From NCBI GenBank assembly GCA_017940185.1, contig JAGAZE010000035.1, positions 1 through 32,615 on the forward strand: a stretch of DNA of 32,615 bases, written 5' to 3'. This DNA comes from Bacteroidaceae bacterium (GTDB lineage: Bacteria; Bacteroidota; Bacteroidia; Bacteroidales; Bacteroidaceae). The position numbers and the translations under genes are program-made. Under the pieces are notes generated by a model, which made no database searches, had not been told where the DNA came from, and worked only from the letters and a program-made list of their open reading frames with translations. The stretch's first letter is position 1. Each line of letters starts with the position of its first letter. Below, piece by piece: positions 1 to 7,056 of the stretch.

Positions 1-7
1 AGCACGG

Positions 8-71
8 CTTTTTCGTTCGTGTCTAGCAATAAAGTATGACTTTTTCGTTCGTGTCTATCAATCCAGTACGA
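8..71. repeat. 32-bp tandem repeat, two copies
   Basis: Two adjacent 32-bp units (8-39 and 40-71) share the core CTTTTTCGTTCGTGTCTA followed by a variable half. A possible decayed third unit starts at 72. The sequence is non-coding and lies next to the 22-bp repeats at 158-260, so it is part of a repeat-rich intergenic block. No function can be assigned. Confidence 0.75.
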
Positions 72-157
72 CTTCAAAACAACTGTCTACTGTTTCAGCT
101 AATGAAGAGAAAAAGTGTCTAGTAAAATCAGGAAAAGTCACGGACTACAATAGGAAT

Positions 158-260
158 GTGATTGGGGCCTAATTGCATCGTGATTGAGGCCTAATTGCAT
201 CGTGATTGAGGCCTAATTGCAAGGTGATTGGGGCCTAATTGCATCGTGATTGGGCAACAC
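158..260. repeat. 22-bp tandem repeat array, four units plus a partial
   Basis: Units begin at 158, 180, 202, 224 and 246 (partial). Each starts GTGATTGRGGCCTAATTGCA and ends in two variable bases. Units differ at only a few positions. There are no unique spacers, so this is not a CRISPR array. The reverse complement of the unit aligns with the 22-bp units at 29886-29938, near the other end of the window, so it is a dispersed family. Confidence 0.85.
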
Positions 261-342
261 TTCTCATGCCCCTTCTATAGGCTCCTGAAACAATAGGCCC
301 GGACATAACTTTAGCAGTGCCCTATGCCCCTACATATACATG

Positions 343-439
343 GTGTAGGCAGTGTAAGCGGTGTAAGCGGCGAAAAAACGCTTACACGCATGCAACACTC
401 TGACACACAGTTCAAAACACGCGATTGGTGTAGGCAAAT
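343..439. repeat. GTGTAAGCG hairpin repeat, left copy
   Basis: Three consecutive 9-mers (343-351, 352-360, 361-369) are variants of GTGTAAGCG. The third pairs perfectly with CGCTTACAC at 379-387, giving a 9-bp stem with a 9-nt A-rich loop. CTGACACACAG follows at 400-410, then a 22-nt end box beginning CACGCGATTGGTGTA at 418-439. The same modules in the same order recur at 30071-30362. The resemblance to replication iterons or REP elements is noted, but no function is shown. Confidence 0.8.
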
Positions 440-456
440 GTGAAAAAGAGGATTTC

Positions 457-774
457 TTACCTAGTGTCATAGTATTCAATGCTTAGTTTCTCGTTAGCAT
501 TGAAATCGTCATGAAAGTCATCATCATATTGGTATATTATCTGAAATCCTTTATAGACGGATGGTACTTTCAATGCATCAAGCAGGTGCCATTTCGGGCG
601 TCCGAAGTCGTATGATTCTCGGTCGAGAATCATACGGTTGGAGATAAAATCCAAGATATAGTAGCCGCCGCCAATGCACTGATCGCCAGGTCGCAGCAGG
701 TCTTTATGCTGGCTAACCATGCCAAGACGAAGTACGCCTTCCATGGTGATGATAAACTTGGGTAATGTGATCAT
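457..774 (-). CDS. Hypothetical protein, 105 aa
   Basis: I do not recognise this small soluble protein. It has no signal peptide or membrane segment. The middle is rich in Gly and Tyr (around GGGYYILDF, residues 35-43), and the second half is acidic with a run of Asp (YQYDDDFHDDF). It starts 15 bp after the stop of the YdeI-like gene on the same strand, so the two are probably co-transcribed. The ATG at 774 is the only reasonable start given that spacing. The downstream side runs into the repeat block. That it is a real gene is inferred from the close spacing and the clean frame; its function is unknown. Confidence 0.55.
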   Translation of the reverse strand: MITLPKFIITMEGVLRLGMVSQHKDLLRPGDQCIGGGYYILDFISNRMILDRESYDFGRPKWHLLDALKVPSVYKGFQIIYQYDDDFHDDFNANEKLSIEYYDTR

Positions 775-789
775 TCGTTAACCCCTTAA

Positions 790-1149
790 TTATAATACAT
801 CGTTTCCCTCTACGCTATCTTTAAAAGCTTTTCTTCCATCTTCCGTCATCAGTCCACGTCGTTCCAGGTCATGACACCTGTTGCGGTTAAGTTCAGTCCA
901 ATGACTGCCTTTCCTTCTAGGCGACAATCGTTGGGCAAGTCTTCCGTCGGGAAGTTTCTTCACTGTAGAGTCAATCCATCCGTAGCATAGGGCTTCTTCC
1001 ACGATTTCAAGATACGGCAGCGTGTCAGGCTTCGCAGCCTTCGACCTGTTGCAGGCTACCCAGCAACAACGTGCGGAAAGATGATGGTGCTCAAGCCAGT
1101 CTCTCAGTTGTATACGATGGGTGAATGTCAACAAGCTGTCTATCTCCAT
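790..1149 (-). CDS. Short YdeI-family protein (N-terminal part only)
   Basis: The 119-residue product carries the signature of the YdeI/OmpD-associated family. It has an opening WLEHHH segment, then EEALCYGWIDSTVKKL at about residues 51-66, then QRLSPRRKGSHWTELNRNR at about 73-91. These blocks are the conserved N-terminal half of the family. From memory, family members are often near 190-200 residues with an extra C-terminal domain; here translation stops at TAA just after GRKAFKDSVEGNDVL. It may be a genuine short form or a truncated gene. No stretch resembling the missing domain was seen downstream, where another start codon follows after 15 bp. The biochemical role of the family is not well defined. 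Confidence 0.7.
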   Translation of the reverse strand: MEIDSLLTFTHRIQLRDWLEHHHLSARCCWVACNRSKAAKPDTLPYLEIVEEALCYGWIDSTVKKLPDGRLAQRLSPRRKGSHWTELNRNRCHDLERRGLMTEDGRKAFKDSVEGNDVL

Positions 1150-1250
1150 ACTTCTTTTATCAATGATACGAGCCAGGGTGATTTCAGCATATTATCAGCA
1201 GATTATGTATGCCGCCTCTATGATGCTGAGCACATGCGTGATATGCCGGT

Positions 1251-1820
1251 TTACGTCTCTATCTTTTTAATGAGTTTGGCGGGGATGCCGCCTACGATTG
1301 TATTCGGTGCGACGTCTTTTGTGACGACCGCGCCAGCTGCTACAACAGCTCCGTCGCCGATGGTCACGCCGGCCAGCACGGTAGCATTGGCTCCAATCCA
1401 TACATTTTTACCTATATGAATGGGGGCATAGCTCATGCTCTGGCGTTTGGCTGGGTCAAGGTCATGATTGAGCGTTGCGAGCACGACGTTGTGACCAATG
1501 AGTGCCCCTTCGTCGATGGTGATGCCACCCTGATCTTGAAACTTGCAGCCCATATTGATAAACACGTGTTCGCCCACGACGGTGTTCTTGCCACAATCGG
1601 TATGAAATGGTGGGAACAGGCCAACCGTGTGTGGCACCTCGCGCCCCCAAAGTTGCTCCAATAAATTGTGCAGTTGCTCAGGAGTATGATAACTGCCGTT
1701 AATCTCTGCCGTTATCTTCAGTGCCTCCTGAGACAGCTTATGAAACATCACGTGAACATCCGAGCCGCCTATTACAGGCTTGCCCGACGCCATGTGCTCT
1801 CTAAATTCTTGTATTGTCAT
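1251..1820 (-). CDS. Sugar O-acetyltransferase, MaA/LacA type (left-handed beta helix)
   Basis: This protein likely transfers an acetyl group from acetyl-CoA to a sugar hydroxyl in the cytoplasm. The 189 residues match the usual length of maltose and galactoside acetyltransferases. The N-terminal third is helical. From about residue 75 it shows hexapeptide repeats of the left-handed beta helix ([54 protein letters not shown]). The candidate catalytic histidine is His119 in ATLNHDLDP, and the coenzyme A side ends with the typical [12 protein letters not shown]. The start ATG overlaps the stop of the upstream membrane protein gene (ATGA), suggesting translational coupling. The real acceptor sugar cannot be read from sequence. 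Confidence 0.9.
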   Translation of the reverse strand: MTIQEFREHMASGKPVIGGSDVHVMFHKLSQEALKITAEINGSYHTPEQLHNLLEQLWGREVPHTVGLFPPFHTDCGKNTVVGEHVFINMGCKFQDQGGITIDEGALIGHNVVLATLNHDLDPAKRQSMSYAPIHIGKNVWIGANATVLAGVTIGDGAVVAAGAVVTKDVAPNTIVGGIPAKLIKKIET

Positions 1821-2044
1821 CTTGTTATATTATGGGTGTTCTGTTTTTCGCTTGTGAGCCGGTATACGGCAAGGGTGGGCAGTATGACCAGCAGCAGCAG
1901 TGTGGTCTCCACTAGGGCGTATGACCCTAAAGAGTCAACCAATGTCTGGAATCCCAAGATGCCATCTACCAGTAAGACTAAAAAAGCAAACCAGCAGACA
2001 AAAAATACTGCTGCATACTTGATTTTTCTTCTCTTCAGTTTCAT
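1817..2044 (-). CDS. Small two-helix membrane protein, 75 aa
   Basis: The protein opens with a basic stretch (KLKRRKIK), then a hydrophobic helix (about residues 10-30, [20 protein letters not shown]). A second helix (about 44-62, [17 protein letters not shown]) follows, and a polar tail ends it. The predicted topology is an inner-membrane hairpin. Its stop codon overlaps the start of the acetyltransferase gene by four bases (ATGA), which argues that it is really translated and belongs to the same operon. No family was recognised. No promoter of the usual Bacteroidetes form was found upstream. Confidence 0.65.
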   Translation of the reverse strand: MKLKRRKIKYAAVFFVCWFAFLVLLVDGILGFQTLVDSLGSYALVETTLLLLVILPTLAVYRLTSEKQNTHNITR

Positions 2045-2173
2045 CTTTGTTATATTCTGATTTTTTATATTCTGAAAAGGAGGATGGTTGTCTTATTCAG
2101 GTAGCGTACTTTGTTCTGGCTGCCCTTCCACCTGTCGGTATTATTCTGTGGGATAGTACATATAAGACGGGTG

Positions 2174-2797
2174 CTATCTGATGAAATGCATGGGCTGCCA
2201 CTCTTCGCGCTCGGGGTAGTTGGGTTTTCCGTCTGCGTGAATCTTGCCTAGCAGCCACGCCATGTTGTCGGCCAAGGTGCGCATAGTCTGCATGCCTTCC
2301 ACGTCGGCAGCGGCCTCGCCCTCTTCTCGTCCGTAGGCAATGTTCCAGTACTGCGAGGTGACAATGGGCATATTGAGCATCTCAAACATCATGTTCATTG
2401 TCTGGAATGCCGCTGTTGCTCCTCCGCGTCTGCATATCGCCACACTGGCCACGGGTTTGTTTTGCATGGTGTGGCTGGCAGCGAATAACGCACGCTGCAA
2501 TACGGCGAGGAGCGCACCATTGGGCTGTCCGTAGTAGACCGGCGATCCCACCACGAGTGCATCGGCTTGTGCGAAGCGCTCTACGATACTGTTGCACACG
2601 TCGTCGTCGAAGGCGCAGCGCCCCAGGGCCTTAGCCTGACATTGTCCGCAAGCTATGCACCCACGCACTGCGCGGTTGCCCAGTTGAAAAATCTCTGTTG
2701 TCAGTCCATGCTTTTCCAGCTGCCGTGCTATTTCGCTGAGCGCAATGGAGGTGTTACCCTTGCGGCGGGCACTGCCGTTGATGAGTAGTACGTTCAT
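2174..2797 (-). CDS. Flavodoxin-fold NADPH-dependent FMN reductase-type protein with Cys cluster
   Basis: The 207-residue protein has the phosphate-binding loop of the FMN reductase/flavodoxin family (GSARRKGNT, residues 8-16) and the flavin-contacting GSPVYYGQPNG (84-94). Cys47, Cys50, Cys53 and Cys61 (GCIACGQC...C) form a compact cluster of the kind seen in iron-sulfur flavoproteins, so an Fe-S centre or a redox-active role is plausible. An upstream in-frame ATG at 2848 was rejected because it falls inside the promoter -7 box. The start at 2797 gives a 5' leader of about 40 nt. It is probably a monocistronic redox enzyme; the substrate is unknown. Confidence 0.85.
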   Translation of the reverse strand: MNVLLINGSARRKGNTSIALSEIARQLEKHGLTTEIFQLGNRAVRGCIACGQCQAKALGRCAFDDDVCNSIVERFAQADALVVGSPVYYGQPNGALLAVLQRALFAASHTMQNKPVASVAICRRGGATAAFQTMNMMFEMLNMPIVTSQYWNIAYGREEGEAAADVEGMQTMRTLADNMAWLLGKIHADGKPNYPEREEWQPMHFIR

Positions 2798-2845
2798 TAG
2801 GTTGGTGATGTTAGTTTTCTGACTGAGGTATTCAGATGATTGCTG

Positions 2846-2877
2846 CAAAGTTAGGTATTTTTGGATTATTGCGCAAA
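2846..2877 (-). promoter_or_regulatory. Bacteroidetes-type promoter of the flavodoxin-fold gene
   Basis: Read on the minus strand, TTTG (2877-2874) is followed after 20 nt by TAACTTTG (2853-2846). This matches the -33/-7 pattern of the Bacteroidetes primary sigma factor. Transcription would start near 2839. Confidence 0.7.
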
Positions 2878-2944
2878 TACAGGTGCTGGTGGGCAGTTGG
2901 TTGATTGATATTGCATTTGTGGCAGTAAGAAATGCGGAAAAAAA

Positions 2945-2975
2945 TTTGGAGGTATGAAAAATCGTCGTACCTTTG
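2945..2975 (+). promoter_or_regulatory. Promoter of the tRNA cluster
   Basis: TTTG at 2945-2948, a 19-nt spacer, then TACCTTTG at 2968-2975 is an exact match to the Bacteroidetes -33/-7 consensus. It lies about 65 bp upstream of the first tRNA and in the same direction. Confidence 0.75.
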
Positions 2976-3041
2976 CAGTCGCGTTTAGTGAAACGCCGAT
3001 GTTTTTTCAGCTTTTTGAGGTTGCTACGACATTGTCTTGAT

Positions 3042-3114
<73 letters not shown>

Positions 3115-3165
3115 CATAAGAGTATTTAGTGTTTCTGTGTATTGGCAGCGTCAATATCATGCAGA

Positions 3166-3247
3166 GCCCAGGTGGCGGAATTGGTAGACGCGCACGTTTC
3201 AGGTGCGTGTGCCGAGAGGTGTGCAGGTTCGAGTCCTGTTCTGGGCA
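3166..3247 (+). tRNA. tRNA-Leu (CAG)
   Basis: This is an 82-nt class II tRNA with a long variable arm (around TGCCGAGAGGTGT). The acceptor stem is GCCCAGG/TCTGGGC. The anticodon stem CACGT/GCGTG encloses loop TTCAGGT, giving anticodon CAG at 3200-3202. The CCA end is not encoded. Confidence 0.94.
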
Positions 3248-3272
3248 CTTTCAAACAAGTGATATTGTCGAT

Positions 3273-3356
3273 GGAGAGGTGGCGGAATTGGTAGACGCGC
3301 TACTTTGAGGGGGTAGTGTCAATTGCGACGTGGGAGTTCGAGTCTCCTCCTCTTCA
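3273..3356 (+). tRNA. tRNA-Leu (GAG)
   Basis: This is an 84-nt class II tRNA. The acceptor stem is GGAGAGG/CCTCTTC. The anticodon stem CTACT/GGTAG encloses loop TTGAGGG, giving anticodon GAG at 3307-3309. The variable arm follows (TGTCAATTGCGACG). The CCA end is not encoded. Its D-arm is almost identical to that of the neighbouring Leu tRNA. Confidence 0.94.
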
Positions 3357-3412
3357 CGCCTACACAGAAGCACTTTCTCTTATAAAAGCAGATTCACACA
3401 GACGTAAAGCAG

Positions 3413-3485
<73 letters not shown>

Positions 3486-3544
3486 CTTTTTTACGCAGCG
3501 AGCATTCTCATTTTTTATTTCCCTGCCCACATTCTTTTTACACT

Positions 3545-4084
3545 ATGAACCTTTACCTTCGTTTTTTTAATGACGAGACCTTCGTACATACTGTTGACGA
3601 GGCTCTCGACTTTCTTCGTACCATACCGGAAATCACTGTTGACCGGCGCATGGAAGACGAGCTGCGCGATTACGTGAACAGCGAAGTGAGCTATCCCAAG
3701 CGCTACAAGGTGCACGCCAGAGTGTATTTCATCGTGATTAAGACCAACGCAGCTTCAATGGCAGAATTTAAGGCCAACCGCAAAAGTGATGGCGCCGGCG
3801 ATGGAGAGAAGCTGAACTACAACAAATTTTACCTGCACCTGAAGGACGAACGACCCGGATGGTATGAAGGCACGCTGAAATATAAGCAGGTGCTGCAAAA
3901 CACGATGACGGGCAAGTTTGAATACCACGACGCCGCCATCACCGTGAGATGTAAGGCCAATTCTGCCAGCCAGTGCTACGAACGCATCGTGTCGTTTCTG
4001 AAAGACAAGGTGGATGCACGAAGCCAATTCCCATCAGCAAGGGGGAAAAACTTTGTGTGGACCTACCTTGGAAAAAGCAAATAA
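3545..4084 (+). CDS. Conserved-looking hypothetical protein, 179 aa
   Basis: The frame is open back into the second tRNA-Gly. The ATG at 3545 (MNLYLRFFNDETFV) is the first start after the tRNA and gives a sensible N-terminus, so longer versions were rejected. The protein is soluble and rich in Lys, Tyr and charged residues. It contains an N-terminal segment resembling a short helical domain (VDEALDFLRTIPEI) and basic, aromatic strands later (KVHARVYFIVIKT, NKFYLHLKDERPGWYEG). I do not recognise a family. It sits between the tRNA cluster and ssb on the same strand, with an 82-bp gap to ssb, so it could be co-expressed with DNA maintenance genes. Function is unknown. Confidence 0.75.
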   Translation: MNLYLRFFNDETFVHTVDEALDFLRTIPEITVDRRMEDELRDYVNSEVSYPKRYKVHARVYFIVIKTNAASMAEFKANRKSDGAGDGEKLNYNKFYLHLKDERPGWYEGTLKYKQVLQNTMTGKFEYHDAAITVRCKANSASQCYERIVSFLKDKVDARSQFPSARGKNFVWTYLGKSK

Positions 4085-4166
4085 CGGTCTGATGAGGTGC
4101 GTAACGACATCACCTGAAGGCAAGGCAAGAACGATTGAACATACACCATAACATAATCACCTCACC

Positions 4167-4604
4167 ATGAATAAAGTAATGCTTATCGGCAACGTGGGCA
4201 AGGAGCCTGAGGTGCGCTACTACGACAGCGACCAACCCTGCGCCATGTTTACCCTTGCCACCACGGAGCGTGGTTACACTTTGGCCAACGGCACACGCGT
4301 GCCCGAAAGCACTGAGTGGCACAACATCATAGCCTGGCGAGGAATTGCCAAGGTGGTGGAGCGCTATGTTCACAAAGGCGACAAACTGTACATAGAAGGT
4401 AAACTGAAAACGCGCCACTACACCGACAAGAGGGGTATAGACCGCACTGTGACGGAAATCTATGTTGACGAAATGGAGATGCTCAGCCCGCGCAGCAAGA
4501 GCATGCCCGAAGCCAACAGCACCACAGCACCAGCCACCACAAAGGTGACGGAAAAAGAATCCGAACCCATCACAGAAGATAACAACAATGAGCCTCCGTT
4601 CTGA
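4167..4604 (+). CDS. ssb: Single-stranded DNA-binding protein
   Basis: SSB coats single-stranded DNA during replication, repair and recombination. The OB-fold occupies about residues 1-108 and opens with the family hallmark MNKVMLIGNVGKEPEVRYY. WHNIIAWRGIAKVVERYVHKGDKLYIEGKL is the core conserved block. A short Thr/Ala/Glu-rich linker leads to the C-terminal tip NNNEPPF. This corresponds to the acidic DDDIPF tip that recruits partner proteins, but here it is less acidic. At 145 residues it is shorter than the E. coli protein because of the shorter linker. It is followed by gldE after 41 bp, the usual Bacteroidetes arrangement. Confidence 0.95.
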   Translation: MNKVMLIGNVGKEPEVRYYDSDQPCAMFTLATTERGYTLANGTRVPESTEWHNIIAWRGIAKVVERYVHKGDKLYIEGKLKTRHYTDKRGIDRTVTEIYVDEMEMLSPRSKSMPEANSTTAPATTKVTEKESEPITEDNNNEPPF

Positions 4605-4645
4605 ATACGGAGGAGTACTCACACCTATATAAGACCCACATACCG

Positions 4646-5983
4646 ATGTCGACTACTCTTCTGCCGCTTCTGGCTGCAGTAACGTTGCAGGCACCCAGCG
4701 CCGCCGTATTCATCGCCCTGGCTGTCACCATCCTGCTGCTGGCCCTCTCGGCCACCGTCAGCGGATCGGAGATAGCCGTGTTCAGTCTCTCGCCCGTTGA
4801 CGTCAACCATCTCAACGAGAGCAAGACCCCCACCGACCAACTCATAGTAAGACTGCGTGAAGACGGAGAGAGAACACTGGCAACCATTCTCATCACCAAC
4901 AACTTCGTAAACGTGATGATTATCATGCTGTGCAACTATATCTTTGCTCAGCTTGTCGACTTTGGCGATGCCGTGGTGCTACAGTTTCTGTGCATCACCG
5001 TGCTACTCACTTTTCTGCTGCTGCTCTTCGGAGAGATTATGCCCAAAGTGTTTGGTCGTCAGCATCCGCTTACCTACTGCCGCCGTGTGGCTCACTTCCT
5101 GCAACTGCTGCGACGGCTGTGGTACCCCTTGGCCACACTGCTCATGCGCAGCGGCGTGCTGGCGTCAAAGGTGGTACACAGCAAGGGACACACCCTTAGC
5201 GTCGACGACCTGGAACATGCCCTCGAACTCACCGACACTGAGGAGATAAGCGAGGAGCGCAGCATGCTGCAGGGCATCATACGCTTCAGCGACGAGACAG
5301 CGAAAGAGGTGATGACAAGCCGACAAGACATCGTCGATCTCGACATACGCGCCTCGTTCAGCGACGTGCTGCAGTGCGTGCTCGACAACAACTACAGCCG
5401 CATACCTGTCTACCAAGACTCGTCGGACAACATACGCGGTGTGCTCTATATCAAAGACCTGCTGCCGCATCTTGGCAAGAATGCCACCTTCCGCTGGCAG
5501 AGCCTGATACGTCCCCCCTACTTCGTGCCTGAGACAAAGAAGATTGATGACCTGATGCGCGAGTTTCAGACCAACAAGGTGCACATTGCCATCGTGGTGG
5601 ACGAGTATGGCGGCACCAGCGGAATCATCACCATGGAGGACATACTGGAAGAGATAGTAGGCGAGATACACGACGAATTCGACGAAGAGGAAAACACCCA
5701 CGTGAAGTTAGGAAAGAATACCTACCTCTTTGAGGGAAAGACGCTGCTGAGCGACTTCTGCAAAATACTCAACGTAGATGATGATGAGCTGGCCGACGTA
5801 GAGGGCGATGCCGACTCGCTGGCGGGCCTGCTGCTGGAGCTGAAGGGAGACTTCCCCAAGGTGCACGAAGTGATGACATACAAGCATTTCCGCTTTGAGA
5901 TACTCGCCATGGAAAATCGTCGCATAGCGCGTGTGAAGGTGACTATACTGCCACCAGCCAACACAAACGACGAGCAACACTGA
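4646..5983 (+). CDS. gldE: GldE-type CNNM/CBS-domain membrane protein
   Basis: The product is an inner-membrane protein of the HlyC/CorC family, named GldE in gliding Bacteroidetes; related proteins are implicated in divalent metal transport. Residues 20-170 form the CNNM (DUF21) domain with hydrophobic helices at about 20-40, 80-100 and 110-130. A CBS pair spans about 220-345, including the signature VDEYGGTSGIITMEDILEEIVGEIHDE at 318-344. The C-terminal CorC/HlyC module follows (about 355-435). The length of 445 is typical. The call as GldE rather than a generic transporter rests on context: ssb upstream and a phosphopantetheinyl transferase downstream by 9 bp. The gldE name implies gliding only in other species and is no evidence of motility here. 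Confidence 0.85.
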   Translation: MSTTLLPLLAAVTLQAPSAAVFIALAVTILLLALSATVSGSEIAVFSLSPVDVNHLNESKTPTDQLIVRLREDGERTLATILITNNFVNVMIIMLCNYIFAQLVDFGDAVVLQFLCITVLLTFLLLLFGEIMPKVFGRQHPLTYCRRVAHFLQLLRRLWYPLATLLMRSGVLASKVVHSKGHTLSVDDLEHALELTDTEEISEERSMLQGIIRFSDETAKEVMTSRQDIVDLDIRASFSDVLQCVLDNNYSRIPVYQDSSDNIRGVLYIKDLLPHLGKNATFRWQSLIRPPYFVPETKKIDDLMREFQTNKVHIAIVVDEYGGTSGIITMEDILEEIVGEIHDEFDEEENTHVKLGKNTYLFEGKTLLSDFCKILNVDDDELADVEGDADSLAGLLLELKGDFPKVHEVMTYKHFRFEILAMENRRIARVKVTILPPANTNDEQH

Positions 5984-5992
5984 TACGATGCC

Positions 5993-6613
5993 ATGCCACT
6001 GCTCTGCCGACAACACATAGCGCCCGATGCCCTTCTCGGCATTTGGCAGATGGACGAAGACGAAGCACTGCTGCTCAGCCGTTTCCCCTTTCTCAGACAA
6101 CACATGGAGCAACTCAACGCACGCTGCCGCAACGCCACCCGACGACGGGAGTGGCTCAGCGTGAGGGCACTGCTGGCAACACTGCTCAACGACGACACCA
6201 TAAGAATAGACTACACCGACGAGGGACAACCCATACTGAGCAACGGTATGCACATCAGCATAAGCCACACACGAGGCTACGCAGCAGTGATGGTGTCGGC
6301 ACACTGCCGCGTAGGAATAGATATTGAACGAAAGGGACGCGACATAGGACATCTGCGCAAGTACTTCATGCGAGACGACGAACAGGCCGACCACGACGAC
6401 ACACTGCTGCTGCACTGGTGTGCCAAAGAGGCACTCTACAAACTGTGGTCGGACGACCACCTCACCACGCAGCAGATGCGCATTCATCGCCCCGAGTCTG
6501 CCGACCGACTCATGGCAACCAATCTGAAAAGAGGTGTCGGCACACCACTATATTGCATTGACCATCCCGATTTTCTACTGGTACATCTGCTACACCCGGC
6601 TCCTAACCTATGA
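5993..6613 (+). CDS. 4'-phosphopantetheinyl transferase, Sfp-like
   Basis: This enzyme transfers the phosphopantetheine arm from CoA to a serine of an acyl or peptidyl carrier protein. The metal-binding signature is GIDIE (residues 108-112) and WCAKEALYK (142-150, the W-x-x-K-E-x-x-x-K pattern), with HISISHT at 87-93 upstream. At 206 residues it fits the single-chain Sfp class rather than the short AcpS class. It is close behind gldE and probably co-transcribed. No carrier protein or synthase gene is in the window, so the partner is unknown. Confidence 0.88.
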   Translation: MPLLCRQHIAPDALLGIWQMDEDEALLLSRFPFLRQHMEQLNARCRNATRRREWLSVRALLATLLNDDTIRIDYTDEGQPILSNGMHISISHTRGYAAVMVSAHCRVGIDIERKGRDIGHLRKYFMRDDEQADHDDTLLLHWCAKEALYKLWSDDHLTTQQMRIHRPESADRLMATNLKRGVGTPLYCIDHPDFLLVHLLHPAPNL

Positions 6614-6674
6614 CTGAATAGAGGCAGAGAATACACTCTATAGATTTACTCCCTATAGAAAAAACTTACGATCG

Positions 6675-6706
6675 TTTGTTTACAAAAAAATTTATCCCGA
6701 CCTTTG
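6675..6706 (+). promoter_or_regulatory. Promoter of the LRR surface protein gene
   Basis: TTTG at 6675-6678, a 20-nt spacer and GACCTTTG at 6699-6706 fit the Bacteroidetes -33/-7 pattern with one departure (GA for TA). Transcription would start near 6713. That is about 344 nt before the ATG and at the foot of a 6-bp hairpin (GTGCAA 6713-6718 / TTGCAC 6725-6730). Confidence 0.6.
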
Positions 6707-6840
6707 CATCGTGTGCAATTATTGTTGCACGCAAAGACTCAATGATACAACACCGCACTCACATCACACAAACCCATTTGCCTATGTAACATCACACAGA
6801 CAATATGTATATCAGACAATAAGCGTTAGCTTTCATTCTT

Positions 6841-7021
6841 GCTTTTAGGAATTCGCCAAAATTTTCACAAGCTGCCAAGAGTAAAAGTTCAGCGCTCACG
6901 TCGTTTTACGACGTGGGCTTTTACTCGGATATGGTAGCAAAGGTGTTTGGCGATACCTCTAAAAGCGTAGACGAAGTAATAAGTCCACGTTCTTTTTATA
7001 TGTACTTCTTTTCGTGGGCTT
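6841..7021 (+). ncRNA. Structured 5' leader RNA with nested stems and a possible pseudoknot
   Basis: Five helices nest inside one another. P1 is 6841-6848/6959-6966 (GCTTTTAG/CTAAAAGC). P2 is 6853-6860/6946-6953 (TCGCCAAA/TTTGGCGA). P3 is 6871-6877/6932-6938 (one G-U). P4 is 6879-6887/6918-6926 (GAGTAAAAG/CTTTTACTC). P5 is 6897-6903/6909-6915 (CACGTCG/CGACGTG). Downstream, 6973-6978/7003-7008 (GAAGTA/TACTTC) and 6981-6989/7013-7021 (AAGTCCACG/CGTGGGCTT, one G-U) interleave in H-type pseudoknot order, ending 35 nt before the start codon. Apart from that G-U in the last helix and the one in P3, all pairs are Watson-Crick. It is probably a cis-regulatory RNA of the LRR gene. I could not match it to a known class. 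Confidence 0.55.
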
Positions 7022-7056
7022 CAAGTGATAAACCTAAAAAAAAAACAAATAATCCT

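Larger units (their letters stand above)
1..456. other. Non-coding, repeat-rich region
   Basis: No credible coding sequence was found here. The region holds the 32-bp repeats, the 22-bp array and the hairpin repeat listed separately. Bases 261-342 between the arrays show nothing recognisable. The reading direction of the neighbouring gene (minus, ending at 457) means this block lies downstream of that gene. Confidence 0.7.

Noticed and set aside
158-260. CRISPR-like array
   Set aside because: The units are directly adjacent 22-mers with no unique spacers, and no cas genes are present. The same applies to 29886-29982.
2798-2848. Seventeen extra N-terminal residues on the flavodoxin-fold protein
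   Set aside because: The upstream ATG overlaps the -7 box of its own promoter, and the family normally begins right at the first beta strand (MNVLLINGS).
6638-6664. Terminator after the phosphopantetheinyl transferase gene
   Set aside because: The CTATAG/CTATAG pairing is only 6 bp and is followed by A residues, not T, on the plus strand.
6913-7056. N-terminal extension of the LRR protein by 48 codons
   Set aside because: It would begin with GTG inside helix P5 of the leader and would bury the clear signal peptide that starts at 7057.
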